Shown here piece after piece: positions 41,857-53,913 of a stretch of 64,000 nt of DNA. The DNA is from Ruminococcus sp. (GTDB lineage: Bacteria > Bacillota > Clostridia > Oscillospirales > Ruminococcaceae). Below the pieces are notes generated by a model, which worked only from the letters and a program-made list of their open reading frames with translations, was not told where the DNA came from and did not search any database. A program made the position numbers and the translations under genes. The stretch is from assembly GCF_017549005.1 (NCBI RefSeq), contig NZ_JAFYYT010000037.1:114190-178189 (forward strand), written 5' to 3'. Numbering within the stretch: the stretch's first letter is position 1; each line of letters opens with the position of its first letter.

Positions 41857-44604
41857 ATGAACCTGAAACTGAAAAAAATAGCGGCTGCTGCTGCCTCTCT
41901 CGCAGTTGCCGCAAGCTCAAGTCTTAGCATGGGAACTTCTCTCATTGCTGACGCTGCCTACGGAGTCGGCGGCAACGGCTCCGCCATAATGGAATACCTC
42001 GACCGCGGAATCTATGCTATCAAATCGGGCAACGGAATGTTCATCAGCTGGCGATTCAATGCCAACGACAAGGACGACGCCGAATTCCAGCTCTTCCGCG
42101 ACGACCAGCTCATCTACACAAGCAAGGCAGGCGAAGCCACCAACTACTGGGACGCAAGCGGCAATTCAAGCTCAAAGTACCGCGTTGACACTCTTGTGAA
42201 CGGAAATGTCGTTTCTTCCGAGGACTGCCGCTTCACATCCGGCTCGAATTACTTCGATATACCTCTCGATGTGCCGAGAGGAGGCACTATCAACGGAGAA
42301 GCTTACACCTACTCGCCCAATGACTGCTGCGCAGGCGATGTTGACGGCGACGGACAGTATGAGATATTCGTTAAGTGGGATCCTTCAAATTCCAAGGATA
42401 ACTCTCAGACTCACAATCCCGATAAGGGAATACAAGGTTTTACGGGAAATGTTTACATTGACTGCTACACCCTTTTCGGCAAGAAGCTGTGGCGTATAGA
42501 CATGGGCAGGAATATCCGCGCAGGTCAGCACTACACGCAGATGGCAGTTGCCGACTTCGACTGCGACGGAAAGGCTGAGCTTATCACTAAGACCTGCGAC
42601 GGAACTGTTGACGGCAGAGGACAGGTCATAGGCAACGGCAATGCCAACTATCTTGACAGCGCAGGAACCGTATTGCAGGGTCCCGAGTACATGACCCTTT
42701 TCGACGGTGCAACAGGTGCGGCTCTCGATACTATCGACTTCCCCGTTTCCCGCGGTGACGCTACGAGCAATACCGCCAAGAGCACATGGGGCGACAACTA
42801 CGGAAACCGCTGCGAGCGCTACAACTGCGCTATCGCATATCTCGACGGAGTTCATCCATCTGTTGTCTACGGCAGAGGATACTATACAAGGCTTACAATG
42901 TCGGCTGTGGACGTTCAGAACAAGAAGCTTGTAAAGAAGTGGGTATACGATACGGGCTTCAACTCGAGTGATCCGGGCTACGGCAACGGAAACCACAACG
43001 TAATGGTCGCAGATTTCGACAACGACGGCAGACAGGAGGTCTGCATGGGCGCCTGCGTTATCGACGATAACGGAAAGCTTCTCTGGTCCACAAAGAAGGG
43101 TCACGGCGACGCTATGCACGTCGGCGACCTCGACCCGAACCGCGAGGGAATAGAGGTGTTCCTCTGTCACGAGAGCGGAAACTACGGTATCTCACTTGTT
43201 GACGGTAAAAACGGTCAGATAATCTGGCACTATGACGGCGATAAGGATACAGGCCGCTGCTGCGCGGACAATATCGTTGCCGGCAACAGCGGTGCAGAGT
43301 TCTGGGGCTCAAGACCCGCCAATGCGGTATATGACGTTTCAGGCACGCAGATAGGCAATAAATGGCCTGCTACAAACTTCCTTATCTACTGGGACGGCGA
43401 CCTGGAGCGCGAGCTTCTTGACGATATCACTATTACAGACGGTGCGGCAATAAACAATTATCCGACAATTTTCACAGCAACAGGCTGTGCTTCAAATAAC
43501 GGCACAAAGGCAGTTCCCTGTCTTACAGCCGACCTCTTCGGCGACTGGCGCGAGGAGCTCGTTCTCAGAACTGAGGATAACTCCAAGCTCCGCGTATGGT
43601 GCACAAATACCGAGACAAAGTACAGGCTGACGACTCTCATGCACGATATGCAGTACCGTATGCAGTGCGGCTGTCAGCAGTCAAGCTACAATCAGCCACC
43701 TCACCCGAGCTTCTACCTGGGCACAGAGGCTCAGCTCCCTGCAAGACCGAATGTAAAGCTGAACAATACTCCTCCCGAGCCTGTAAACGGAAAGCTCGTC
43801 AAGAACCTTATAGTCAGGGACTACGCTAATTCGGGCTACTGGAAGCTCATGGATTCCAACAGCACAGGTGGTCTTATCTACGGCGACAGAGACTTTACAT
43901 ACACATCTCTTCCCTCAGAGCTTGAAAACTGCGAGTACATAATGACTGCCTGCAACTCCAAGAATACGGACAGCGACCTTGCAGAGTTCACAACTTCCGA
44001 CAAGACAGAGGTATACGTCCTAGTTGACACCCGTGAGGAGGAGGCAAATTCTGTTCCCTCATGGCTAAGCAGCTACACAAGAACGGACCTTACAGCAAAG
44101 TCAAGCAACGAGGTAAACTTCGTAGCTTATAAGAAGTCCTTTGAGGCAGGTCAGAAGGTAGTTCTCGGAACCAACGGCATGACAGGAAACGTTATCAATT
44201 ATTCCGTTTTCGTAAAGGCTCCCGAGATCGTTACAACAACATCAACAACAACTACAACAACTACTACCACAACGACCGAAACTACTACCACCACAACCAC
44301 TACAACAACTACAGCCCCCATAACAACAACTACCACAAACGGCGGTGTAACAGTTATCACATGGGGCGATGCAAACTGCGACGGCGGAATAGATATGTCA
44401 GACGCAGTCCTCATAATGCAGAGCCTTGCAAATCCTGATAAATACGGAGTAAACGGCTCCAGCGACAAACACATAACCAATCAGGGCATAGCAAACGGCG
44501 ACGTTGATATCAGCAGCAAGGGCATCACTTCAAACGACGCTCTCAGGATACAGGAGTATCTGCTCCATAAATTCACAAGTCTCGACCCTATGGCAAAGGA
44601 TTAA
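41857..44604 (+). CDS. Dockerin-bearing rhamnogalacturonan lyase (PL11)
   Basis: 915 residues from the ATG at 41857, preceded by GGGGGA. Signal peptide about 1-34. The PL11 beta-propeller catalytic domain (about 35-625) contains the repeated DxDxDGxxE/DxDNDGRQE calcium motifs (DVDGDGQYE, DFDCDGKAE, DFDNDGRQE) and YYTRLTMSAVDV. These lyases cut the rhamnose-galacturonate backbone of pectin. A beta-rich domain (about 640-790) is probably carbohydrate-binding or Ig-like. A Thr-rich linker (about 795-830) joins a C-terminal dockerin ([19 protein letters not shown]... [19 protein letters not shown]). Confidence 0.92.
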   Translation: MNLKLKKIAAAAASLAVAASSSLSMGTSLIADAAYGVGGNGSAIMEYLDRGIYAIKSGNGMFISWRFNANDKDDAEFQLFRDDQLIYTSKAGEATNYWDASGNSSSKYRVDTLVNGNVVSSEDCRFTSGSNYFDIPLDVPRGGTINGEAYTYSPNDCCAGDVDGDGQYEIFVKWDPSNSKDNSQTHNPDKGIQGFTGNVYIDCYTLFGKKLWRIDMGRNIRAGQHYTQMAVADFDCDGKAELITKTCDGTVDGRGQVIGNGNANYLDSAGTVLQGPEYMTLFDGATGAALDTIDFPVSRGDATSNTAKSTWGDNYGNRCERYNCAIAYLDGVHPSVVYGRGYYTRLTMSAVDVQNKKLVKKWVYDTGFNSSDPGYGNGNHNVMVADFDNDGRQEVCMGACVIDDNGKLLWSTKKGHGDAMHVGDLDPNREGIEVFLCHESGNYGISLVDGKNGQIIWHYDGDKDTGRCCADNIVAGNSGAEFWGSRPANAVYDVSGTQIGNKWPATNFLIYWDGDLERELLDDITITDGAAINNYPTIFTATGCASNNGTKAVPCLTADLFGDWREELVLRTEDNSKLRVWCTNTETKYRLTTLMHDMQYRMQCGCQQSSYNQPPHPSFYLGTEAQLPARPNVKLNNTPPEPVNGKLVKNLIVRDYANSGYWKLMDSNSTGGLIYGDRDFTYTSLPSELENCEYIMTACNSKNTDSDLAEFTTSDKTEVYVLVDTREEEANSVPSWLSSYTRTDLTAKSSNEVNFVAYKKSFEAGQKVVLGTNGMTGNVINYSVFVKAPEIVTTTSTTTTTTTTTTTETTTTTTTTTTTAPITTTTTNGGVTVITWGDANCDGGIDMSDAVLIMQSLANPDKYGVNGSSDKHITNQGIANGDVDISSKGITSNDALRIQEYLLHKFTSLDPMAKD

Positions 44605-44611
44605 AAAACAC

Positions 44612-44652
44612 AGCCGCTCAGAACTGTGACATACAGTTCTGAGCGGCTTTTT
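44612..44652. terminator. Terminator after the PL11 gene
   Basis: 16-bp stem AGCCGCTCAGAACTGT with its complement, short loop, T5. Confidence 0.9.
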
Positions 44653-44666
44653 GCCTGATATAGTAT

Positions 44667-45389
44667 TTATTTGCCGCAGTAAGCTTCGATAGCCGCCGCT
44701 GCAAATTCAGCCGCGCCGCTGCCGCCAACACTGTTGATATGCTCCCTGAACTCGCTGTCTGCGGCGTACATTTTGCCGAGACCACTGAGTATCTCATCAG
44801 TGCAGGTGTAAAAATGCTCGGTTATGAAACCTTTCAGTTTCTTCACCATAGCCTGCGCTTCATCGCTTTCGGGACTGCCGTTTTTCAGCTCGCCGAACTC
44901 TGCAAAAAGCTTCATAAATTCCTCCATGAGCTTTTCGTTTTCGCTCTCGGAGCGCTTTCTGGACTCAAACTCTTTATAAGCGGAAGTATCCCCCCACTTC
45001 TCCTTGGCCCTTTTTGTGTATTCATCAATTTTTGATGTGTCAAATGCAGAAAAATCCACTGCTCTCACTCCTATTAATTTTATTCCGCGAGCGAAGCTGA
45101 TGAGGTTCTCAAGGTGCTCCTTTTTAAGTTCAAGAAGCTCAATCTGCTGCTCCAGAGCCTTTTTACGGTCGAAATCGTGACTGCTCACAATGCGTTGAAT
45201 GTCCTTGAGCGGAAACTCCAGTTCGCGAAACAGCAATATCTGCTGGAGCCTTTCCAGATCCGTATCGTCATACAGCCTGTATCCGCCTCCGGTATGCGAC
45301 GCAGGTGGCAGAAGTCCGATCTCGTCGTAATATCGGAGAGTGCGTATACTCACTCCCGTCAGCTCGCTGACCTGCTTGACCGTCATCAT
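44667..45389 (-). CDS. MerR-family regulator with TipAS-like effector domain
   Basis: 240 residues. N-terminal MerR helix-turn-helix (TVKQVSELTGVSIRTLRYYDEIGLLPP) and coiled coil (to about 110), followed by a TipAS-type C-terminal domain (about 120-238) that binds cyclic peptide antibiotics or other small molecules. Usually activates efflux or tolerance genes. Monocistronic, next to an operon with a GyrI-like drug-binding protein. Confidence 0.9.
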   Translation of the reverse strand: MMTVKQVSELTGVSIRTLRYYDEIGLLPPASHTGGGYRLYDDTDLERLQQILLFRELEFPLKDIQRIVSSHDFDRKKALEQQIELLELKKEHLENLISFARGIKLIGVRAVDFSAFDTSKIDEYTKRAKEKWGDTSAYKEFESRKRSESENEKLMEEFMKLFAEFGELKNGSPESDEAQAMVKKLKGFITEHFYTCTDEILSGLGKMYAADSEFREHINSVGGSGAAEFAAAAIEAYCGK

Positions 45390-45489
45390 GTTATCAACTC
45401 CTCTCGTGTGATTTCAGTATAGACCATGACGTAACGTGAGAGTCAATAGGCTTTTTCATCTTTGTAGGAACTCACAAAAATCAGTCTGC

Positions 45490-46269
45490 TTATTTGTGCA
45501 CTATTATATCTGAAACTGAAAAAAGCACTGCTCTGCCTGATATCTTTACTCTGTCGCCGCATATCTCGCATTGCAGCGATCCTGTGCGCTCAGAAGCCTG
45601 ATACGCGGTTATTGTTTCCTTGTTCAGACGCTTGCTCCAGTATGGTGCTATCATGCAATGCGCCGAACCTGTGACGGGATCCTCAGGTATACCGTATCTC
45701 GGGGCAAATACCCTTGATACGCAGTCATATTCTCTCCCCTTTGCAGTTACCGCCACACAGGCACATTCAAGCCGGGAAAGCTGTTCCAGGTCAGGATTCA
45801 TATGCCTGATCTCATCCTCGTCCCGAAACACGAACATGATATCCCTGTCACGGTAAGCCGCAAGCGGTATTGCTCCGAGAGCGTTTATCATTTCATCTGT
45901 TATCTCATAGTGTTCAGGTCTATAGGCAGGAAAGTCCATCTCTATAAGGTCACCCCTGCGCTTCACTGCAAATCTGCCCTTTGCCGTTTCAAAAACTATA
46001 CTGTCGCTGTTCTGCTCATAGAAACTGAACAGCACGAACGCCGCTCCAAGAGTTGCATGACCGCAGAAGTCCACCTCGCCTTTCGGTGCAAACCACCTCA
46101 GACGATAACCGCTGTCCTCCTTGACTAAAAAAGCAGTCTCGGAGAGATTATTCTCCGCAGCAATGCTCTGCATGAGCTTATCCCCCGGAAAACTGTCCGA
46201 AACGCAGACCGCCGCAGGATTGCCGCTGAAAAGCTTATCGGTAAAGGCGTCAACTATGTACTGTTTCAT
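45490..46269 (-). CDS. PhzF family protein
   Basis: 259 residues from the ATG at 46269 (GAGGTG upstream). PhzF fold with VDAFTDKLFSGNPAAV at the N-terminus, the catalytic-glutamate segment ENNLSETAFL, CGHATLGAAFVLF, and DPVTGSAHCMIAPYW. Such enzymes are isomerases or epimerases of small metabolites; this one is probably not in phenazine synthesis, as no such genes are nearby. It overlaps the GyrI-like gene's end. Confidence 0.88.
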   Translation of the reverse strand: MKQYIVDAFTDKLFSGNPAAVCVSDSFPGDKLMQSIAAENNLSETAFLVKEDSGYRLRWFAPKGEVDFCGHATLGAAFVLFSFYEQNSDSIVFETAKGRFAVKRRGDLIEMDFPAYRPEHYEITDEMINALGAIPLAAYRDRDIMFVFRDEDEIRHMNPDLEQLSRLECACVAVTAKGREYDCVSRVFAPRYGIPEDPVTGSAHCMIAPYWSKRLNKETITAYQASERTGSLQCEICGDRVKISGRAVLFSVSDIIVHK

Positions 46270-46274
46270 TTTCA

Positions 46275-46907
46275 TCACCTCTTTTTAACAGGGTGGCGTA
46301 TAACGGTTTTCAGCTTTTCGGGAGCAGTTTTTCTCGGGTCAGAGAGGTATATCTCATGGTGAGGGCGGCTGTCGGAAATGTCCGTAACATAGCCCATGCT
46401 CCCGGCAAAGCCGTCCATAAGCGCCACTGTTGCAGGCTCGTCGTCATACGAGCCGATGTGCATACACTGCACACAGGCTCCCTCCTCATATGTCATGAAC
46501 TCCGCCTTTGAGCAGTCCAGCTTTTTCTTCGTGGCAGCCTGCTCCACAGCCCAGTCGAATTCGGCTTTTGTAACAAAATCAGGAAGCCTTATCATAGCCG
46601 TCCACTCAAGGTCGGACTTGCGGCTGTAGTCAATACCTACAATGCCCTCCTGTTTCCACAAGCCCTCGAGGGGCGGTACAACGAAGTCAAAATACCCGTC
46701 AATCCGGTGGTCGGTCATCTTGCTCATTTTTATTGTATAGGCAACCGCATAAAGGACTTCGAGAGCCTTTTTGTACTCGCCGCCCTCTTCATTCGGGTCG
46801 CCCTTTCCGCGTACTGCTATAAAATGCATAGACGGAATCGTTATTATCTCAGGTTTATTCTTCGGCATATAGAACTCCCTGTACTCTTTTTTGAAATCCA
46901 AAGCCAT
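46275..46907 (-). CDS. GyrI-like small-molecule-binding domain protein
   Basis: 210 residues from the ATG at 46907 (AAAGGAG). Contains the GyrI-like/BmrR effector fold in duplicate (MHFIAVRGKGDPNEEGGEYKKAL, then HIGSYDDEPATVALMDGF). Family members bind cationic amphiphiles, cyclopropanate hydrolases or DNA gyrase inhibitors. Here alone, without a DNA-binding domain. Stop overlaps the PhzF ribosome site. Confidence 0.82.
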   Translation of the reverse strand: MALDFKKEYREFYMPKNKPEIITIPSMHFIAVRGKGDPNEEGGEYKKALEVLYAVAYTIKMSKMTDHRIDGYFDFVVPPLEGLWKQEGIVGIDYSRKSDLEWTAMIRLPDFVTKAEFDWAVEQAATKKKLDCSKAEFMTYEEGACVQCMHIGSYDDEPATVALMDGFAGSMGYVTDISDSRPHHEIYLSDPRKTAPEKLKTVIRHPVKKR

Positions 46908-47048
46908 GACTGACGCTCCTTTTTTATTAGTTAAAATAAGTATATCATACCGCTGTTGCAGTGTCAAATGCATTTCGCATTAAAACGATTGACCTTTCCG
47001 CACTTTAATGCTATAATGTATTCATAAAACCATATGTGAGGAAATAAC

Positions 47049-47750
47049 ATGGACAAGAACAAAAACGCCATTATGACGCTTCATGAGATAGCCGAATCGG
47101 ATATGTCCGAGACAGAGTTCCTGCAGGCTGTGGAAAACAACATGATACCTCTGAAGGAGTTTTTCACCTACTACAAATGTGCCATTATGGAGATCGAGAC
47201 CAAATTCCGGGTGCTCAACCAGCAGTTTTCCATAAACGGCGAAAGCAATCCCATTGAGTTCATACAGTCAAGGATAAAGAGCTACGGCAGTATTTTCCGC
47301 AAGATGATCGACAAGAATATACCGCGTACTCTTGACAGCATAGAAAAAAACGTATCCGATATCGCAGGAATAAGAGTCGTATGCTCCTTTGTGCAGGACA
47401 TTTATCACCTTGCGGACTGCTTTCTCAGTCAGGACGATATCTTTCTCATCGAGAAGAAGGACTACATAAAAAATCCCAAGCCCAACGGCTACAGGAGCCT
47501 CCACCTTATCGTGGAAGTGCCTATCTTCCTTGAAAATGAAAAAAGACTTGTCAGAGCCGAGGTGCAGCTCCGAACTATCGCTATGGACTTCTGGGCAAGC
47601 CTGGAGCATAAGCTCCGCTACAAGAAGGACCTGCCGCAGAACAAGCTGGATATGCTCACCGACGACCTGAAAAAGTGCGCCGACCAGAGCGCAGAATGGG
47701 ATATACGTATGCAGGATATCAAAAACATAATCGAGAACGATCAGGTGTGA
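47049..47750 (+). CDS. Small alarmone synthetase, RelA/SpoT domain (RelQ/YjbM type)
   Basis: 233 residues, no HD hydrolase or TGS/ACT regulatory domains. The RelA/SpoT synthetase motifs are intact: RVVCSF, KDYIKNPKPNGYRSLH, EVQLRTIAMDFWASLEHKLRYK. It makes (p)ppGpp from ATP and GTP or GDP. Small synthetases respond at transcription or by allostery rather than to ribosome stalling. Confidence 0.92.
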   Translation: MDKNKNAIMTLHEIAESDMSETEFLQAVENNMIPLKEFFTYYKCAIMEIETKFRVLNQQFSINGESNPIEFIQSRIKSYGSIFRKMIDKNIPRTLDSIEKNVSDIAGIRVVCSFVQDIYHLADCFLSQDDIFLIEKKDYIKNPKPNGYRSLHLIVEVPIFLENEKRLVRAEVQLRTIAMDFWASLEHKLRYKKDLPQNKLDMLTDDLKKCADQSAEWDIRMQDIKNIIENDQV

Positions 47751-47784
47751 TAAGCCGATCTGCTGAGTTACATGGAGGTCTATT

Positions 47785-48120
47785 ATGAGCAGAAGCTATA
47801 AGCACAGGAAAAGTCCTGTTGTCCACATAAAAGATCCGAACAACAAATTCTGTAAAAAAAAGGCATCTGCGGCAGTTCGCCGAGCTGCTGACGTTCCGAA
47901 CGGAAAACAGTACCGAAAATTTTACTGCTCCTGGGATATAAGCGATTATGCATGGACCGAAACGAAGTACACACGGGAGGAATTCCGACGCAAATGGTTC
48001 GATACGTCCCATTACAATGCCGACAAGTACGGAAAAGACAGATTTAATTATTACAGAAAAAGGTTCCGTAACTGGCGAGAAGCATACCGTGACTATATCA
48101 GGGATCACAAAACAAAGTAG
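47785..48120 (+). CDS. Small basic hypothetical protein
   Basis: 111 residues, very rich in Lys, Arg, Tyr and Trp (RKFYCSWDISDYAW, RFNYYRKRFRNWREAYRDY). AUG after GGAGG. No recognised domain. Possible nucleic-acid binding, inferred only from composition. 34 bp after the alarmone synthetase on the same strand. Confidence 0.65.
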   Translation: MSRSYKHRKSPVVHIKDPNNKFCKKKASAAVRRAADVPNGKQYRKFYCSWDISDYAWTETKYTREEFRRKWFDTSHYNADKYGKDRFNYYRKRFRNWREAYRDYIRDHKTK

Positions 48121-48179
48121 CTGCTCCGCTGCAAAAAGTGTAAACAACTATTCGGTGTTCGGAAGCGGCTGGGCGTTTG

Positions 48180-48342
48180 TGGTATAATAAGCAACTGCGA
48201 ACGCCGTATGTTTAATAAACCACCCAAATCTTAACATCCACCCCAAAACCTTACGTCTGCGTCTTCTGATATTCAGACTGCTGATGTAAGGTTAACTAAC
48301 ACTTTAACTCCCCCTTTTCATGACATGAAAAGGGGGTTTTTT
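48180..48342 (+). ncRNA. Candidate small RNA between an extended -10 promoter and a terminator
   Basis: TGG-TATAAT (48180-48188) is an extended -10 promoter. A 150-nt unit after it has a nested hairpin (AACCTTAC...GTAAGGTT with inner GTCTG/CAGAC) and ends in a strong terminator (48310-48342). No open reading frame of note. Function unknown; it may be a leader whose start is read through into the GH2 gene. Confidence 0.4.
48310..48342 (+). terminator. Strong intrinsic terminator upstream of the GH2 gene
   Basis: CCCCCTTTTCATG/CATGAAAAGGGGG stem, 1-nt to 4-nt loop, T6. Confidence 0.9.
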
Positions 48343-48405
48343 GGTAAAATTACGTATAGAAATATTATTATAATGTTCATTTTCTTATTTTCTTCCAAAA
48401 AACAG

Positions 48406-48434
48406 TTGCAAAAAACTCATAATTATGGTATATT
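48406..48434 (+). promoter_or_regulatory. Promoter of the GH2 gene
   Basis: TTGCAA and TATATT at 17-bp spacing, giving a leader of about 140 nt; AAAGGAGG is the ribosome site. Confidence 0.7.
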
Positions 48435-48558
48435 AAACATAATGACAGGCGTTGTGCGCAATAATCATGTAGATATCTAACAATATCTATTAACAAACAG
48501 TCTGCCATACACAATAAATAATTAAATGAGCGGAACTCGGTTCCGTCAGGGGAATTAA

Positions 48559-52878
<4,320 letters not shown>

Positions 52879-52887
52879 TCAAACAGA

Positions 52888-52921
52888 CAGAGCCATGACG
52901 ATTTGTCATGGCTCTGTTTTT
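52888..52921. terminator. Bidirectional terminator after the GH2 gene
   Basis: CAGAGCCATGAC/GTCATGGCTCTG, 5-nt loop, T run. Confidence 0.88.
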
Positions 52922-52928
52922 GCGTATT

Positions 52929-53624
52929 TTATTCTATAGGCTTTGCATTTTCAGCAGCTGTATCAACAAGACGGGCAAGCTCTTTCTTCATATCATCATC
53001 TGTTGTATGAGAGAATGCGATAAATACAGCAGGCTGTTTTCCAAGTTTTGGGAAATCCATTATACCGAAATAGCCGGCATATGCATAATCAATTTCTCCA
53101 TTCAAGCTGTCACAATGATAAACACCAGCCTGTCGTATAAAATCACAGCCATTTACTTGAACAGCTTCTTCACTTTCTACTTCATTATCTTTTATGCTTA
53201 AATATGCGTCTTCAGCAGCAAGAATGTCTTTTTTAATCGGACGTCCATAGAAATAATCCATAGCCCCTTGCGCTGTCATAGGATCAAGATCTTCTTCTGA
53301 AAGTAACGCACACTGTGGAAATCCTGCACTTCTATCAATCGTATATTCAGCAGGACGATATATATTTAACCCGAACCAGTCAAAATAATTCTCACTGTCA
53401 GCAGAATCAGCTTTTGCTTCTGTCGCTTTTTCCTCTTCCATGCTGTCAGACTCGGTCTTTTCCTCTGTTTTTTCCTCGCCAGCCTTGCTTTCGGCGGTTG
53501 TGCTTTCTACAGTAGTGCTCTCAGTCTTGCCTGACGGCGAAGACGGGCTGTTTTCAGCGTTATTGCCGCAGCTAACACAGCCGAGAAGCGCTAAAACCGC
53601 AAGCATTGAAATCATTTTTTTCAT
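52929..53624 (-). CDS. Putative lipoprotein of unknown function
   Basis: 231 residues. Lipobox LLGC at 13-17 region (ALLGCVSCG), then a low-complexity Glu/Ser/Thr linker (about 25-75) and a folded domain with NYFDWFGLNIYRPAEYTID. No family recognised. Would be anchored at the outer face of the membrane. Flanked by terminators on both sides. Confidence 0.75.
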   Translation of the reverse strand: MKKMISMLAVLALLGCVSCGNNAENSPSSPSGKTESTTVESTTAESKAGEEKTEEKTESDSMEEEKATEAKADSADSENYFDWFGLNIYRPAEYTIDRSAGFPQCALLSEEDLDPMTAQGAMDYFYGRPIKKDILAAEDAYLSIKDNEVESEEAVQVNGCDFIRQAGVYHCDSLNGEIDYAYAGYFGIMDFPKLGKQPAVFIAFSHTTDDDMKKELARLVDTAAENAKPIE

Positions 53625-53657
53625 AAGATCTCTCCTCTTTGAATAATAAAAATAAAA

Positions 53658-53687
53658 AGCACAAAGGAATATGCTTCCCTTGTGCTT
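53658..53687 (-). terminator. Terminator-like hairpin
   Basis: AGCACAAGGGA/TCCTTTGTGCT on the minus strand followed by a T-rich tract. Confidence 0.7.
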
Positions 53688-53875
53688 ATAAGCGTATAGA
53701 AAACGGGTATGACAAAATCACACAGTTTACGCTGTGCTGAGCTGTGCCGTTGAAGTTATAGCCGCATATCAGCATATTTGTCAATCCACTTTGCCATAAA
53801 AATTCACCTGATTATTCTATCACATATTGTGCTTAATGTCAATAGGTTAAACTAAATTTTTTCTGACAAAAAGCA

Positions 53876-53895
53876 GGGCGCACAATTGTGCGCCC
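53876..53895. terminator. Terminator-like palindrome after GH97
   Basis: Perfect 20-bp palindrome (GGGCGCACAA and complement) 18 bp past the GH97 stop. The remainder of the 290-bp gap holds the hairpin at 53658 and AT-rich sequence. Confidence 0.65.
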
Positions 53896-53913
53896 CAAAC
53901 TTATTATTTGTTC

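Noticed and set aside
44199-44480. Valine-rich minus-strand frame
   Set aside because: It is the complement of the Thr-rich linker of the PL11 lyase.
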